DNA of 64,000 nt from the NCBI GenBank assembly GCA_011319805.1, contig SJRY01000040.1, forward strand, positions 1-64,000. The letters are read 5' to 3'. Numbering within the stretch: position 1 is the first letter of the stretch; every line of letters starts with the position of its first letter. The notes under the pieces are model-generated. The model saw only the letters and a program-made list of their open reading frames with translations. It was not told the origin of the DNA and ran no database searches. Below are positions 34,683 through 45,270 of the stretch, in pieces. Source of the DNA: Macrocybe gigantea (Eukaryota; Basidiomycota; Agaricomycetes; Agaricales; Callistosporiaceae). The translations under genes were made by a program, and so were the position numbers.

Positions 34683-37050
34683 TCAAGTATGCGAAGAGAC
34701 GCTTGAATCCGCATCGCCTCCAGCCGTATCAGCGTCCGTGGACCTCTCGTCGCCGGTCCAGCCATACTCCGGATAGACACCCTCAAAGAAATCTTCCAGC
34801 AGCTCCACCTCCTCGCGCCTAGCTTTCTTCTTCCTGCTGACCTTTGCGCGATCAAAGTCGATGATATAGGTGTCTCCGTACTTGTCGAGCGTCAAATTTT
34901 CGGCTCGGAGGTCCCGGTGGCGAACGCCAGCCTTGTGAATGTCTTTCAATGTCTGAATGAACCCGGCACTAGATGATCGAAGTGAAATTAGTACAACAGG
35001 GGAAAAATATGACAAAACGTACCGCTCGACATCCGTTGTAGGGAAATTTGAGGCATCATGGGGTCCATCCGAAGCACGATCGCATCTCCAACGTCTTCCA
35101 TCACAAGCCCCACAACGCCACTTTCGACATCTTCGAAAGTCCATGAATGACCGGCACTCCCTTAATGCGCGCTGATGCAAGGTCCTCATATATGTTGTAT
35201 TCATGTCGCATCCGCTCCTGTTGTTTTGCTTCAAACGCGAGCTTCACAACGATATCAAGAGTCGCCACGTTTCGCTCTGCGGTTAGAACTTCCACCGTTC
35301 CACGGTACGTGGTTCCTATAGCCCCTTCAGCAATCTCGGATGTGATTGTCAAGATAAAGTATTGATGTGGCTTGTAGTGGTTCAGTGTAGACGGCTTCTT
35401 CCAATCTTCCATAAAACCGTTGCAGAGAGATTGACCGACGCGCATCATCCCTGCAGGGGCTATCGAATTATACCCATCGTATTGTATTCGCAGTAGGCCA
35501 GGTCCCTGGAGGCCACTCAATGCTCACCATCTAGAGTAGGAATAAATCAGCAGATAATTAATGTCTATGCCGCAACACGAGATTATGTCACCCATAGGTT
35601 TCCTCTCTTTCCTCTTCTTGCTTTCCTCCTCCATTTGGCGTAAAAGCGTTCTTGGCCGACTTCCAGATTGTAAGCTCTCCGTGTGCTTCCTTTTCCCCAT
35701 TCCTGGCCCATTGTGATGCGTGTCTTCAGCGCTCGTACGAGAGCAATCCTATCTATACGTCCTTCAGGATGCAGATATGCAGCCCAATGTGTAACTTTCC
35801 ATATGCCGGATTTTCACATTTCGAGACATCGATCAGGCCGGATAGAAATAGTGTTGGCTCTGGCGGTGACGAAACCCAATTCGTTCATGATTCCCGCAAT
35901 GGAACACAATGAACGTACTGTCCCTTCGAACTGCTAAGGACCATGCCTGAGATACGAAGTAAGCAAATGTTGTTTGCGTAGTGCTATGTTTGACACGTAC
36001 GCGCTGTATAAGGGACGCTGCGAGACTGTCGTCAATCCATTTTTTGTTGGCGCCATTGAAGAACGACCTTCAGGGGTAAGGTGACGGCATTCCAGTTTCG
36101 GCGTCGAGGAAGCTAAATTGCGCATGCTACTCCGAGGCAAGTTGTCTGCCTTGGATTTCCGCAGTCGCTCGCTTCGACGAACTGGGTCGGTTGAATTCGT
36201 GACCCTTTGGCGCTTGCGAGATTTCAACGGACTAGAAGTCAGAGAACTAACGAAGACGCCATCGTTGTATCCCAACCAGTGGCAGAAGCATCGACAGGAC
36301 GGGAGATGACTGCGTCGGGGGATTAAACCCGCTGGTGTGACACCGTTCGTGATAGAAATCATATGTCGCTGAGTCCATCCATTTGTCCATGTCTCTGAGT
36401 GCATTCTCCGCATCTGGCGTCAACATCAGCCAAACCGCTAGTTTCGGGAATCGTTGTGCAATTTGCTCGAGAGTTTCAAGTGTGGCAACATTGAGACCGC
36501 TGCGGGAAATCGGTGTCAGTGTCAGATTGCCGTGTTGATCGATATAAGGCGTAGGGTAATCTTCCTCCCTCATTGTGAGAGAGGGCTGTGTTGCGGAAGA
36601 GCAGTTGAAATATATCGTCGAGCACCAGGCTGAGGTGTATGGATGAAGCACTAGAGTGGATGCGATGTGGGGGCAACTCATGCCTATAGTCTTCGCGTAT
36701 CTTTCCGCAACCCCCGCAGCATCGGTCGCGCGTCGAGATAGAGACAACGACTCCCTGCAAAGATATCCTTGCCTCGGGAAGTAATGAGTTGGACCAATTG
36801 GGGGTAGCCGCTGGCCTGCCTGCCTTAAATTTTCTACTGATGCATCCGCAGTATTGGCTATGCCAGTAAGCAGAGCTGGACAGGGGTTGATACGCCGAAT
36901 GACCAACGACTGGTCAAGGTGCTTGTCGCAGAATGGGATCGGGTTTTCCAGTTTTGGAAAACCAAAGGTCGATGGGTCCTGTACAGCCGGAGGAGGGTTG
37001 TATTCGCAAAGAGCCGTATATTCTTTGACGAATAATTCATAGTCGTCCAT
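34683..37050 (-). pseudogene. Kinase-like fusion gene K1, right copy (frame broken)
   Basis: Reads cleanly through the region where the left copy has its stop (RRINPCPALLTGIANTADAS) and through HEYNIYEDLASARIKGVPV. It has its own one-base losses near 36317 (C5 instead of C6 after CHTSGFNPP), in the segment near 36260, and near 35138 (VIHGL then a shift; the left copy has HGLFEDVESGVVGLVMEDVG). The kinase motifs RHRDLRAENLTLDKYGD and IIDFDRAK remain. E-x-K is replaced by L-M-L (AVWLML) as in the left copy. A consensus of the two copies gives one continuous protein. Confidence 0.7.
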
Positions 37051-37138
37051 GCCCGCATCGAGGATTCGTCTTGAGATGTTTGGATGTCGTGCAATTGGTG
37101 TACCTTTTGTTTCGAGATGCTCACCGTGACAAGTTCAC

Positions 37139-37608
37139 ATGGGCCGTGACACCAACATAAAGCGGTCATATTCATCCTCAGCTGGAAAATATGAAATTAT
37201 CGCGCATCATGAAAGCGGACGTCTCTATATCTCTGGAATCATCAAGCTCAGTACATGCAATTATACATCGGTCTCTACATTGCTGCTCACCGGGATGCTA
37301 AGATCTGTTCGCAAGCCAAGCAAACAGTTTGAGGTCATTTAACATTCTAGGCAGCAATGTGTCTGCAAGATCTTCATCATCGTCATGCGATGGAGCAAGT
37401 CAAGCCTTGTGTTTGCCCCAGTGCTGGCCGAAAATCCAGATTGTACATATCCGAGGCGGTTATCGAAGGGTACGCCAAGTTTCCAGACAGGCTGACATTG
37501 CCGGCCGGTTTCTATATCCATCACCTTGCCGTTTCAAGTCGGTTTCATTTTCGACGCTCATATAATCCGTGGGAGATACCAGCGCAGGAGACCTTGGATC
37601 ATGCCTGA
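37139..37608 (+). pseudogene. Relic related to the kinase-like family, right copy
   Basis: Mirror of 1561-2060. It reads KRSYSSSAGKYEIIAHHESG and RLYISGIIKLSTCNY, then the alternative frame QLYIGLYIAAHRDAKI, matching the middle of K3 and K2. No start, nuclease-like motif or kinase domain remains. Confidence 0.45.
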
Positions 37609-37729
37609 TACTCACTTGAGCATAATTTTGAATGTCATAGAATCATTTCTGTCTCATGCTACGTATATTTGTACAAGATTGGCAAGCAAATAAAAACACG
37701 CGATTACCCAAGCAGTTCCGCCTTTTTCG

Positions 37730-38766
37730 GTGAGCATGAGTCTACTCCAACGTTCTCGTCGCGTCGCCACGCTGTTCACACCTAGATATCGATGGACAGG
37801 AACATTCTGTTCATTGAGTACGCAAAGCGAAACCTCAAGTGAATTGGATAATGCCACGTCCAACCCTCGACCTCTGATATCTAAACGGAAGCGCTCGTCC
37901 ATTTATCGGAACGTTCTTTGGCTTTTGGATCATGCCCGGAGCGAATACATACCAATGAGGCAAGATGGTCATATACCTGTCTCGTTTGTCGTGAGTATTT
38001 ACTGGCTTTTGAGACAGTGAACTAATATTTTTTCCCCCTCCCGGTCTAGCTCGCTCATCCACTTTTCGATGGCATCGACACTTTTACATTGGAAAGGGTC
38101 ATCCGGGAGGATAACAAGAGAACGTTTAGCTGGGTATACGGCGTACATTCTATACCAGGTGAACCTTTGCGCCGCGATTCCTTATGGCTCGGCTATAACA
38201 AGCCTGAATCTCGTAATGTGCATTGCCTCCCTTCAAGTCCTATGCGTTGTTTTTTTTTACTGAGTATTATGAAACAGATACCCGGAATGGAGCTCACTCT
38301 CCTGCACAAAAACTCCAAGTCCTCTATCCGCAGGGCTGTATATCTCGCTTCGGAAAAGGAATGGGAGACAATAGGTCTGTGGTTGGGTAGTTATACATTT
38401 GCAGCGACTCTAATGTCTGCAGCAGCCAAGAATGGCCTTTCGCGATCTGAAAATGGATATATACGCTTCGATCCAGACATTGGTCATGCTTGGAAAAATG
38501 ATCTGAAAGGTGGCTGGCAATTCTGCTTTTAGCGACAGAACTACTTTACCCACATCACCGATGGAACAGGCGACGCCTGGTCTCGCGTCATCATCTCCGT
38601 CGACCTCCTGAAGGCTTTCAATGCCAAAATGCGGTTCTATCTGACACCAGACGGCGCTCTTGTCACCCGCGGAAACCAATATGGTTATCTCGACCCTCAA
38701 TTTTTCACACGAGTAGAAAGGTTGACTGTCAAACGAACGACTACCTTTATTCGGCCATTATCGTGA
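37730..38766 (+). pseudogene. Diverged Tpt1/KptA-like gene, right copy
   Basis: The better copy of the Tpt1-like gene. Exon 1 (37730-37990) ends YIPMRQDGHIPVSFV; after intron 37991-38049 follows LAHPLFDGIDTFTLERVIRE and DNKRTFSWVYGVHSIP. A 48-nt intron after KEWETI gives KEWETIAAKNGLSRSENGYI in frame. The C-terminal part reads DLLKAFNAKMRFYLTPDGAL, VTRGNQYGYLDPQFFTRVER and ends FIRPLS. The Tpt1 family uses a conserved Arg-His-Arg-Arg set; here the first Arg is Asp (LLDH) and HIHFA is YIRFD, so ordinary 2'-phosphotransferase activity is unlikely. An extra T in a T9 run near 38262 breaks the frame relative to the left copy. The 5' end could be a transit peptide (LLQRSRRVATLFTPRYRW), but this is uncertain. 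Confidence 0.58.
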
Positions 38767-39820
38767 TCTCCGCACTTCGCCTAATGTTTGTAAGTACCTC
38801 TGAGCCATTTGTCTCATTGGTTCGTCCTAAAATGCATCGGTTTATGCTTATCCTGTCAGAATATCCCCATTCCTGCGCATCCTATCGATAGTCGATGGAC
38901 TCGCGCCTTCGCGGTCGTATGAACTTCGAACGGAGCTGCATCGCCACTGATCAGTGGCGCAGGACCGTCTCCATACTGAAGCAAACCTTCGAGGCGGTTG
39001 TCGGAGGTCTGGAGACGCCAAGGCGGCGTTTATTATAGGCAGTGTCATTGCCAACATGCCGGCTATTGCTTCGCAAAATTCATGGCTGATTCGAAAATAA
39101 GGGCCTAAATCAGCATGTCTTTGGTTATATCTGGAGCGGAACTCTGTCCAATAACACTCACACAAAAGGCGTTTGCCCTAAATTCACCATAACCTGCCCC
39201 CCGCCTTTGTAAACCTTCGAGCATACCTTGTTTCATCGCTGGCGGATATGCCCTCGCTTCCTACGTCCGCGACCTAGTGTGGTAACTGAGAGGGCGCTAT
39301 CAGGAAGATGACGAAGAAAGTTTGTTCGCATGGGGGTTTGGGACGACTGCCCGCCAGACCTAGCATGACAACGCGAGAGAATGGCATCGTCTTGAAGCCT
39401 ATAGAGGGTTGAGCGACACCATGCGTGCGACATTGACGTGAGATAAGGACCTGGCTGAACCGAAGAATATTGCACGCGTCGTAAAAAAACACAGTTCAAC
39501 CAAGTAGAGGATCGCCTGAGATCAAGACGCGTACCGGCTGATTGTTTGAGGAGAGCGAGACGGTGAATACTACCATCTGAATGGCACGATTGGGGATCTG
39601 ACGTGCTGAAAACAACGGACATTACTCTTCTTTAGATAAAGAATAAGAGACTCGACAGCCTATGTTTTCTGGAAATAAAATTAAATTCGAAGTTTGCTTC
39701 CGAGGCAGTGGGGAAGTTGTTTGTGCTTGTGTATTCCCCAAGTCCCCGACACAAGGCGTCAAAAATATTTGCGCCACCTCACAGCCCGTTCATCCTCCTC
39801 CTTCCTCCGTATCCCATTTC
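38767..39820. other. Outer end of right arm and upstream region of PDA1
   Basis: The arm ends at 39194. From 39195 to 39820 there is no supported ORF; the last part is pyrimidine-rich (CCTCCTCCTTCCTCCG just before the PDA1 start), typical of a fungal core promoter. Confidence 0.5.
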
Positions 39821-41410
39821 ATGGCTTCCTTGGCTCGTGTCCGGGTCCCTCGTCGTCTCGTAAGAGCCCAAAATGATATCTTTGAAGTAGTCTTGTTCAT
39901 TGACCACCGTTCCGCGCAGCCTCTCGGCATTCGTGCCATTCAAACATCCGCCGATACGACACAACTTCACGAGACGGCCGACCACACGAAGCCGTTCAAA
40001 GTCAAGCTCCACGAGGACTCGTTCCACTCCTATCAATGCGAAAAGCCAGATCTGGAGGTCCAGGTGACCAAGGACGAGCTCCTCACCATCTACAAGCAGA
40101 TGCAGACCATGCGTCGGATGGAGATGGCTGCAGACGCGCTCTACAAGGCGAAGCTCATCCGAGGGTTCTGTCACTTGGCCATCGGACAGGTACGCCTTCT
40201 TGGCTAACGTGCCGCTTTGCTGTACAAGAATTAGTGGTGTTTACTTACCTCGGTCTTCTCGCCAGGAAGCCGTCTCTGTCGGCCTGGAGCATGGCATTCA
40301 GCCCAACGACCGCGTCATTACCGGTTACCGGTGTCATCCCTTCGCTGTGCTACGTGGAGGCTCCGTGAAGGGCGTCCTCGCTGAGTTGCTCGGCCGTCAG
40401 GGCGGCATGTCGCATGGCAAGGGCGGCTCGATGCACATCTTCACACCGTCGTTCTTTGGCGGAAACGGGATCGTCGGCGCACAAGTTCCCGTCGGCGCTG
40501 GCGTCGCGTTTGCCCAGAAATATATGGGCGATAAGCATGCCACGTTTGCGCTGTACGGAGACGGCGCCAGCAACCAGGGCCAGGTCTTTGAGGCTTTCAA
40601 CATGGTGAAGCGCATATCCGGTTCTTGACTCGTTTTCGGGAATTAACGGTCGCCTGTCGTCTAGGCCAAACTGTGGAATCTTCCCACCGTCTTCGTTTGC
40701 GAGAACAACAAGTATGGAATGGGTACCTCGGCCGAGCGCAGCTCGTCGAACACCCAGTACTTCACTCGTGGTGATAAGATCCCTGGCCTCCAGGTATGTC
40801 TTCTGTTTCTATGCGGCGGTGGAACGCGTCTTGAGTGTCTTTGGCAGGTCAACGGCATGGACATCATTGCCACCCGCCGAGCTGTCGAATACGCCAGAAA
40901 ATGGACCGTCGACGAGGAAAAGGGCCCTATAATCCTCGAATTCGTGACATACCGCTACGGTGGTCACTCGTAAGTCGCCTCTTTATGTTCTTGAGCCGGG
41001 TGGAAACTGACTTGGGCAAAACAGGATGTCAGACCCCGGAACCACGTACCGCACTCGCGAGGAAGTCCAGAGGATGCGCAGCACGAAGGACCCCATCCGC
41101 GGTTTGCAGAAATACATCGAGGAGTGGGGTCTAGCGACGGAACAGGAGCTCAAGGTCCGTGTTTTTTTTTTTTCTCTGCATGAGAGATGCATGTGATTTA
41201 CTCGGTTCGATTTTGTGATCTCAGCAACTGGACAAGGAAGCGAAGGCCGAGGTCGACGCTGCCGTGGAGGAAGCCAAAGCATCACCCGACCCACAAGCAA
41301 AAGATCTCTGGACGGACATCTATTACCAGGGTACAGAACCTCCGTTCATGAGAGGTAGGGAGCGGGAAGAGGCGAGTTCATTACCTATCCTCGGATCGAC
41401 TAATGGCTGA
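39821..41410 (+). CDS. PDA1: Pyruvate dehydrogenase E1 component subunit alpha, mitochondrial
   Basis: Seven exons: 39821-39859, 39920-40189, 40266-40604, 40665-40793, 40848-40969, 41025-41154, 41225-41410. The start [13 protein letters not shown] joins [14 protein letters not shown] to make an Arg-rich transit peptide. Conserved segments follow: [53 protein letters not shown], the thiamine diphosphate motif [18 protein letters not shown] with the closing NN of [13 protein letters not shown], and the phosphorylation-loop region [20 protein letters not shown]. The enzyme decarboxylates pyruvate in the mitochondrial matrix as E1 alpha2beta2 of the PDH complex. All frames are clean. The last exon ends [16 protein letters not shown] if unspliced; an alternative donor at 41354 exists. 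Confidence 0.96.
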
Positions 41411-42071
41411 CTACCCTTTCCTCAGGTGCACTATTATTAGACTTCAGAACTCTCGCTGTTATTATTTTCTTTCGTATGTTCTGTTACCATAAATCCACTT
41501 AGAGTTATGACTCTTTTCCTTCTTTCTGGCTTGACACACTGAGCTCCGTCTGCCTCTTCTGTCACGTCATTTTCTCGGCGAATCTTGTATTGTGAACAAG
41601 GGTGATACTTCATGGGTAATTTCTCCTACTGGTCGGCCAAGGGTTTTCGAGGAGCTATGGTAACTATAGCTCTAACAAGCGGGCCGATATTCAAGCTCTT
41701 TGAAGGACAGTCTTTTTCCACCCCACGAGCCTGCGTGCGCCTTTCGAGTCCGTTTTTGGACAGTGGAGCTTTCCGGTTTGATGGACTTGGACACTGTCGT
41801 GCCTCGTTTTGGATGGATTTTCTGTCGTTCATTGTTGTCTACCGCGTTGAGAATTGGCCTCAACTTATCCCTTTTCCCGATGATTCTCCGCTTCGCAGCT
41901 GCACTGACGTTTTCGTTTGTAGATGTGATTATATTTTTAGAAGAGCATTCTCACTCCCTTCAGTTCTGAAGGGCGTCCGTCTCCAAGGTGTGTCAGGCAT
42001 CGTCTGCTCTTGTGAGGGTATTTAAACCCTGCGTGTTGGCTATTTGCTGGGCGTGTGTCTGTTCTCTGAGC
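41411..42071. promoter_or_regulatory. PDA1 3' region and GH5 upstream region with TATA-like box
   Basis: No ORF with support. TATTTAAA at 42019-42026 lies about 46 bp before the GH5 start and could be its TATA box. The rest is AT- and pyrimidine-rich. Confidence 0.4.
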
Positions 42072-43908
42072 ATGCTCTTACAGACCTTGACTGGGTTGAC
42101 GGCGTTGGTGACCACTGTGTGCGCTACGATTCTGTATGCTGGTGTGAACGAGGTGAGGTCCATCTGCCGCAACCGTGTGCCTCTTCACTCACGGAGTCTC
42201 GTGAATGGCGTTTAGTCTGGAGGCGAGTTTGGGGTGTTCTCTCCCGACAATGTGGGCTTTGGCCTTCCGGGGCGGTTTGGCGTCGACTATGCGTTCATTA
42301 ACAAGGTGAGATCTTCCAAGACTTGCCCCTCCCGTGTACTGACGAGGACGTACGGAAACGCTTTTCACGTTGTTGTCTGCTAGACGACAGTGGACATTTT
42401 CGTTGACCAGGAAAAGATCAATTTGTTCCGTGTGACATTCCTCATGGAGAGGATGTGCCCGCTCTCGTTTGGCTTGGGAAACAGGTTCAATGAAACGGTG
42501 TGTATTTGTTATCTGTCGGCGTTTTATTTGTTTTTTATTTTATTTTTCGGTGGTGTGGTGATACGTTTGGCACGGCAGTATTTCAGCGAATTTGCGGACG
42601 CTGTGAATTATATCACTATTGCTAAGGGCGCGTATGCGCTGCTCGATCCGCATAATTACATGCGGTACAAGTGAGCATGCTTTGTCGCATTTTCTGGGTT
42701 TTGAACAATATTGAAGAGGCATTTCGGAGTGATCCGTCGCAGCAACCTTTCTCTGGAAGTGTAAGGCCGTCCTGCCTTGTTCAGCGCTCCACACTCAGTC
42801 GACGTTCAACCTTTTGGGCCTGTGCAGGTCATCGGAGACACGTCGGATCCCAAGGCAGCGACGACGCGACAGTTCGGGCAGTTCTGGCAGGAGCTCGCGC
42901 GCCGGTTCGTGAGCAACCCCAAGGTCATCTTTGGTATCAACAACGAGCCGCACGACATGGCGACGGACCTGGTCCTGGCGAACAACCAGGCTGCGATCAA
43001 CGGCATCCGCGCCGCCGGCGCGCGGCAGCTCATTTTGGCGCCCGGGAACGGGTTCACGGGCGGCCATTCGTGGACGCAGGTCACGGGCAGCAACGACCAG
43101 CCGTCCAGCCTGTTCATGAACAAGCTCGTGGACCCGCTGAATAACACCGCTATTGACGTGCACGAGGTGTGGATGTTCATCCTGCATCGCTTTCCATGTT
43201 TCTGATTCGTGGTTGCGTTTGCCTTTGTAGTATCTCGGTCAGAGCAGATTGAACACCTCTTCACGCAGGTGACTGATTGTGAGTTTTCTTCTAGATATCG
43301 ACTTCTCTGGAAGTCATGCGGAATGCACCCAGCCCGGTCCGTCCAACCTCGCCGCTTTGACAACGTGGTTGCAACAAAATCGACTCAAGTGTGCTCTTTG
43401 CATGATTCTGTTTCGGTGAACTGCGTGCCACTCAATTCACCATATAGGGCTTTCGTGAGCGAGTTCGGAGGGGGAAACAACTCGAACTGCTTCCAGGTGA
43501 GTGGTTCTCTGATTTCCAAGGATATGTTCACATATGGTCTATTCATAGTTCTTGGCAGACCTGTTCAACTACATGACCTCCAATGACGTGTATATCGGAT
43601 GGGCCATCTGGGCGGCTGGTCCAAGTATGTCTCTCCCAATTGTAAAGGAATTTCCTTGAAGGATTCACATCACACAATAGTTTGGGGCATAGCTTCACCA
43701 TGCTGCGGTGCCGACACCGGCAGCTTGGAGCCGGGAAGCAAGAACGACTTGGGACAACCCGGGTGAGCCGGTTTTCAAAGTGTTCGTCAAGGTCTAATCC
43801 CGACCTCACATCGAAAGGGCGTTCGATACTGTCTGGAAGACCGCTGTCAGGCCGCACATTCCTACCAGTGAGTGCCGTGACAAACCTCCGACGCCGTCTT
43901 TGCAATGA
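42072..43908 (+). CDS. Endo-beta-1,4-glucanase, glycoside hydrolase family 5
   Basis: Twelve exons give about 381 residues: 42072-42152, 42216-42305, 42384-42497, 42579-42670, 42730-42760, 42828-43166, 43231-43237, 43295-43388, 43448-43496, 43549-43624, 43681-43762, 43818-43908. The signal peptide MLLQTLTGLTALVTTVCAT precedes ILYAGVNESGGEFGVF. GH5 landmarks are GFGLPGRFGVDYAFIN, FRVTFLMERMCPL, YALLDPHNYMRY, the acid/base GINNEPHDM, LAPGNGFTGGHSW, DVHEYLDIDFSGSHAEC and the nucleophile AFVSEFGGGNN, then YIGWAIWAAGP and AFDTVWKTAVRPHIP. No cellulose-binding module. A secreted cellulase of subfamily GH5_5 type. Exon 7 is only 7 nt. All phases agree, so the gene appears functional. Confidence 0.94.
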
Positions 43909-45270
43909 TTGTCTACCTTCTTAAGCTCTCAAGCGTTCAGGAATTTCCAGTCTTTCTTAGTACGCAATTGAATGCAGAGCTGTTCTTGGCTGCCGTTCGA
44001 CTGTAACGCATAGCTGATTAGAAAACGAATGATAGTGGAAAGAAACGTTCTTTTCTTCCGCGTTTCATGAGTTCGAATGAGCGGACTGCGCTTTGTCGGA
44101 ACGTCTGCAGAAAGTGGAACCCATCGTCTTGTTTCTGACTTGTTTTTAGCTTGTCAGCATGCGCCGCCATGCCAAAAGGATGTCTGCACAGACTCTTCGG
44201 CTCGTCGTGCATTTCCTTATCACGGAGTATAGCTGATTACTTCGTTTCCGTGCGAAACCAACAGATGAGGATTCTACAACTGGGATTGTGCCTTTCCTAT
44301 ATCAAGACGTTTCGGATCGGGGCAGATCGGATCCGTCTAATAGGGACTCCAAGTTGTGCATGGCTGCAATGGTATTCTCGTTGTCATCTACCCGCAAGCC
44401 TGTAACCTAGCGCGGATCTCCTTAAACCGCCTCACGAGCTGAAGCCGTACGCATGCTACCTTTATTTCGGAGTTCGGCAGACTTTCTCCATGTTCTTGAC
44501 AGCGACTTCATCTAGACGTTCCGCATCGTGGAGTGGCACAGCATCAAGTCATGCCTGCGCTTTTGTCCTTATGGATTGCGCGGAAGTAAATATCAGACAT
44601 ACGGCACCCAGTTAAAAGTGGATGGAAATGATTCGACGTCCAAAACAGTGTGGCTCGATCCGACCCAACAAGCCGCGTCATTCCCGCACTTGTCCACGAT
44701 AAACGAGCGCAACCCATAGAGCATTTCGACGTCGAGGTCTATTCTTGCGATTGCTGCGAAACTTTTCAGACTTACCTCAAATATATTTAGAGTCTTTAAC
44801 GTCTGGGGAATGGAAAACATGCAAAACAAGGTCTTGATGACGCCCTGCAGCCGCAGGTTTCTAGGTGTTTGGTTCCGACTCTGCGATCTGACCCCTTTCC
44901 GTCATTTTCTTTGTCATTGGGACAATTACGAGGTCTCTTTTTATTGGTGGACACGGTAAGCCGTGTTGTGCGTGACAAGCCCGAAGTTCACGCGTCGGCG
45001 GCGAGTTAAACCTCTCCGGTCACCCTAGTTTTTTGGTACAAGTGAGCTCGTCCAGACTGTACCTACTTTACAATTCTTTTCTAATCTTTGTCATACAGAA
45101 ACACAAGCTCATGAACATAACGATCAGATCACCTCTTTTTTTTCTGCATTTATTCTAGAATTGTCAGCCTCCAATAGGAGTATACGAAGTTAACCAAGAT
45201 CGTTGTTGGCTTCCACCTCACCATCATCTGCGCGCCTCTTTCATCGACGACGCCCTTTGCTACTTCGACC
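43909..45270. other. Intergenic region upstream of the zinc-finger gene
   Basis: About 1.4 kb with short ORFs only. A minus-strand frame at 44593-44829 (LEVEMLYGL-like leucine-rich text) might be an F-box fragment but lacks an F-box. Otherwise nothing is seen. The pyrimidine-rich part after 45120 is probably the promoter or 5' UTR of the next gene. Confidence 0.4.

Larger units (their letters stand above)
24510..39194 (-). repeat. Right arm of the giant inverted repeat
   Basis: Reverse-complement copy of the left arm. Outward from the loop it carries K4, K2, K3, SRPK-like, an unidentified ORF, K1, a relic and the Tpt1-like gene. The match stops, as far as the window can show, at 39194, where the left copy runs off the window edge. 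Sequence beyond 39195 leads into ordinary housekeeping genes. Each arm carries private indels, and near 26880-26800 the right copy of K2 differs strongly from the left copy over a short tract. Confidence 0.93.

Noticed and set aside
1..39194. The inverted repeat as one DNA segment entered twice by assembly software
   Set aside because: The copies differ by substitutions, indels, a 0.2-kb deletion and a conversion tract, and they flank unique sequence. Joining of two haplotypes is still possible and is listed as a check.
41354..41500. Extra 3' intron in PDA1 giving a hydrophobic C-terminus (LLLDFRTLAVIIFF)
   Set aside because: The unspliced reading ends [11 protein letters not shown]..., which resembles fungal E1 alpha C-termini; the spliced version does not.
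44593..44829. Minus-strand 78-codon ORF as an F-box/LRR protein
   Set aside because: It is leucine-containing but lacks an F-box and any joining exon; too weak to call.
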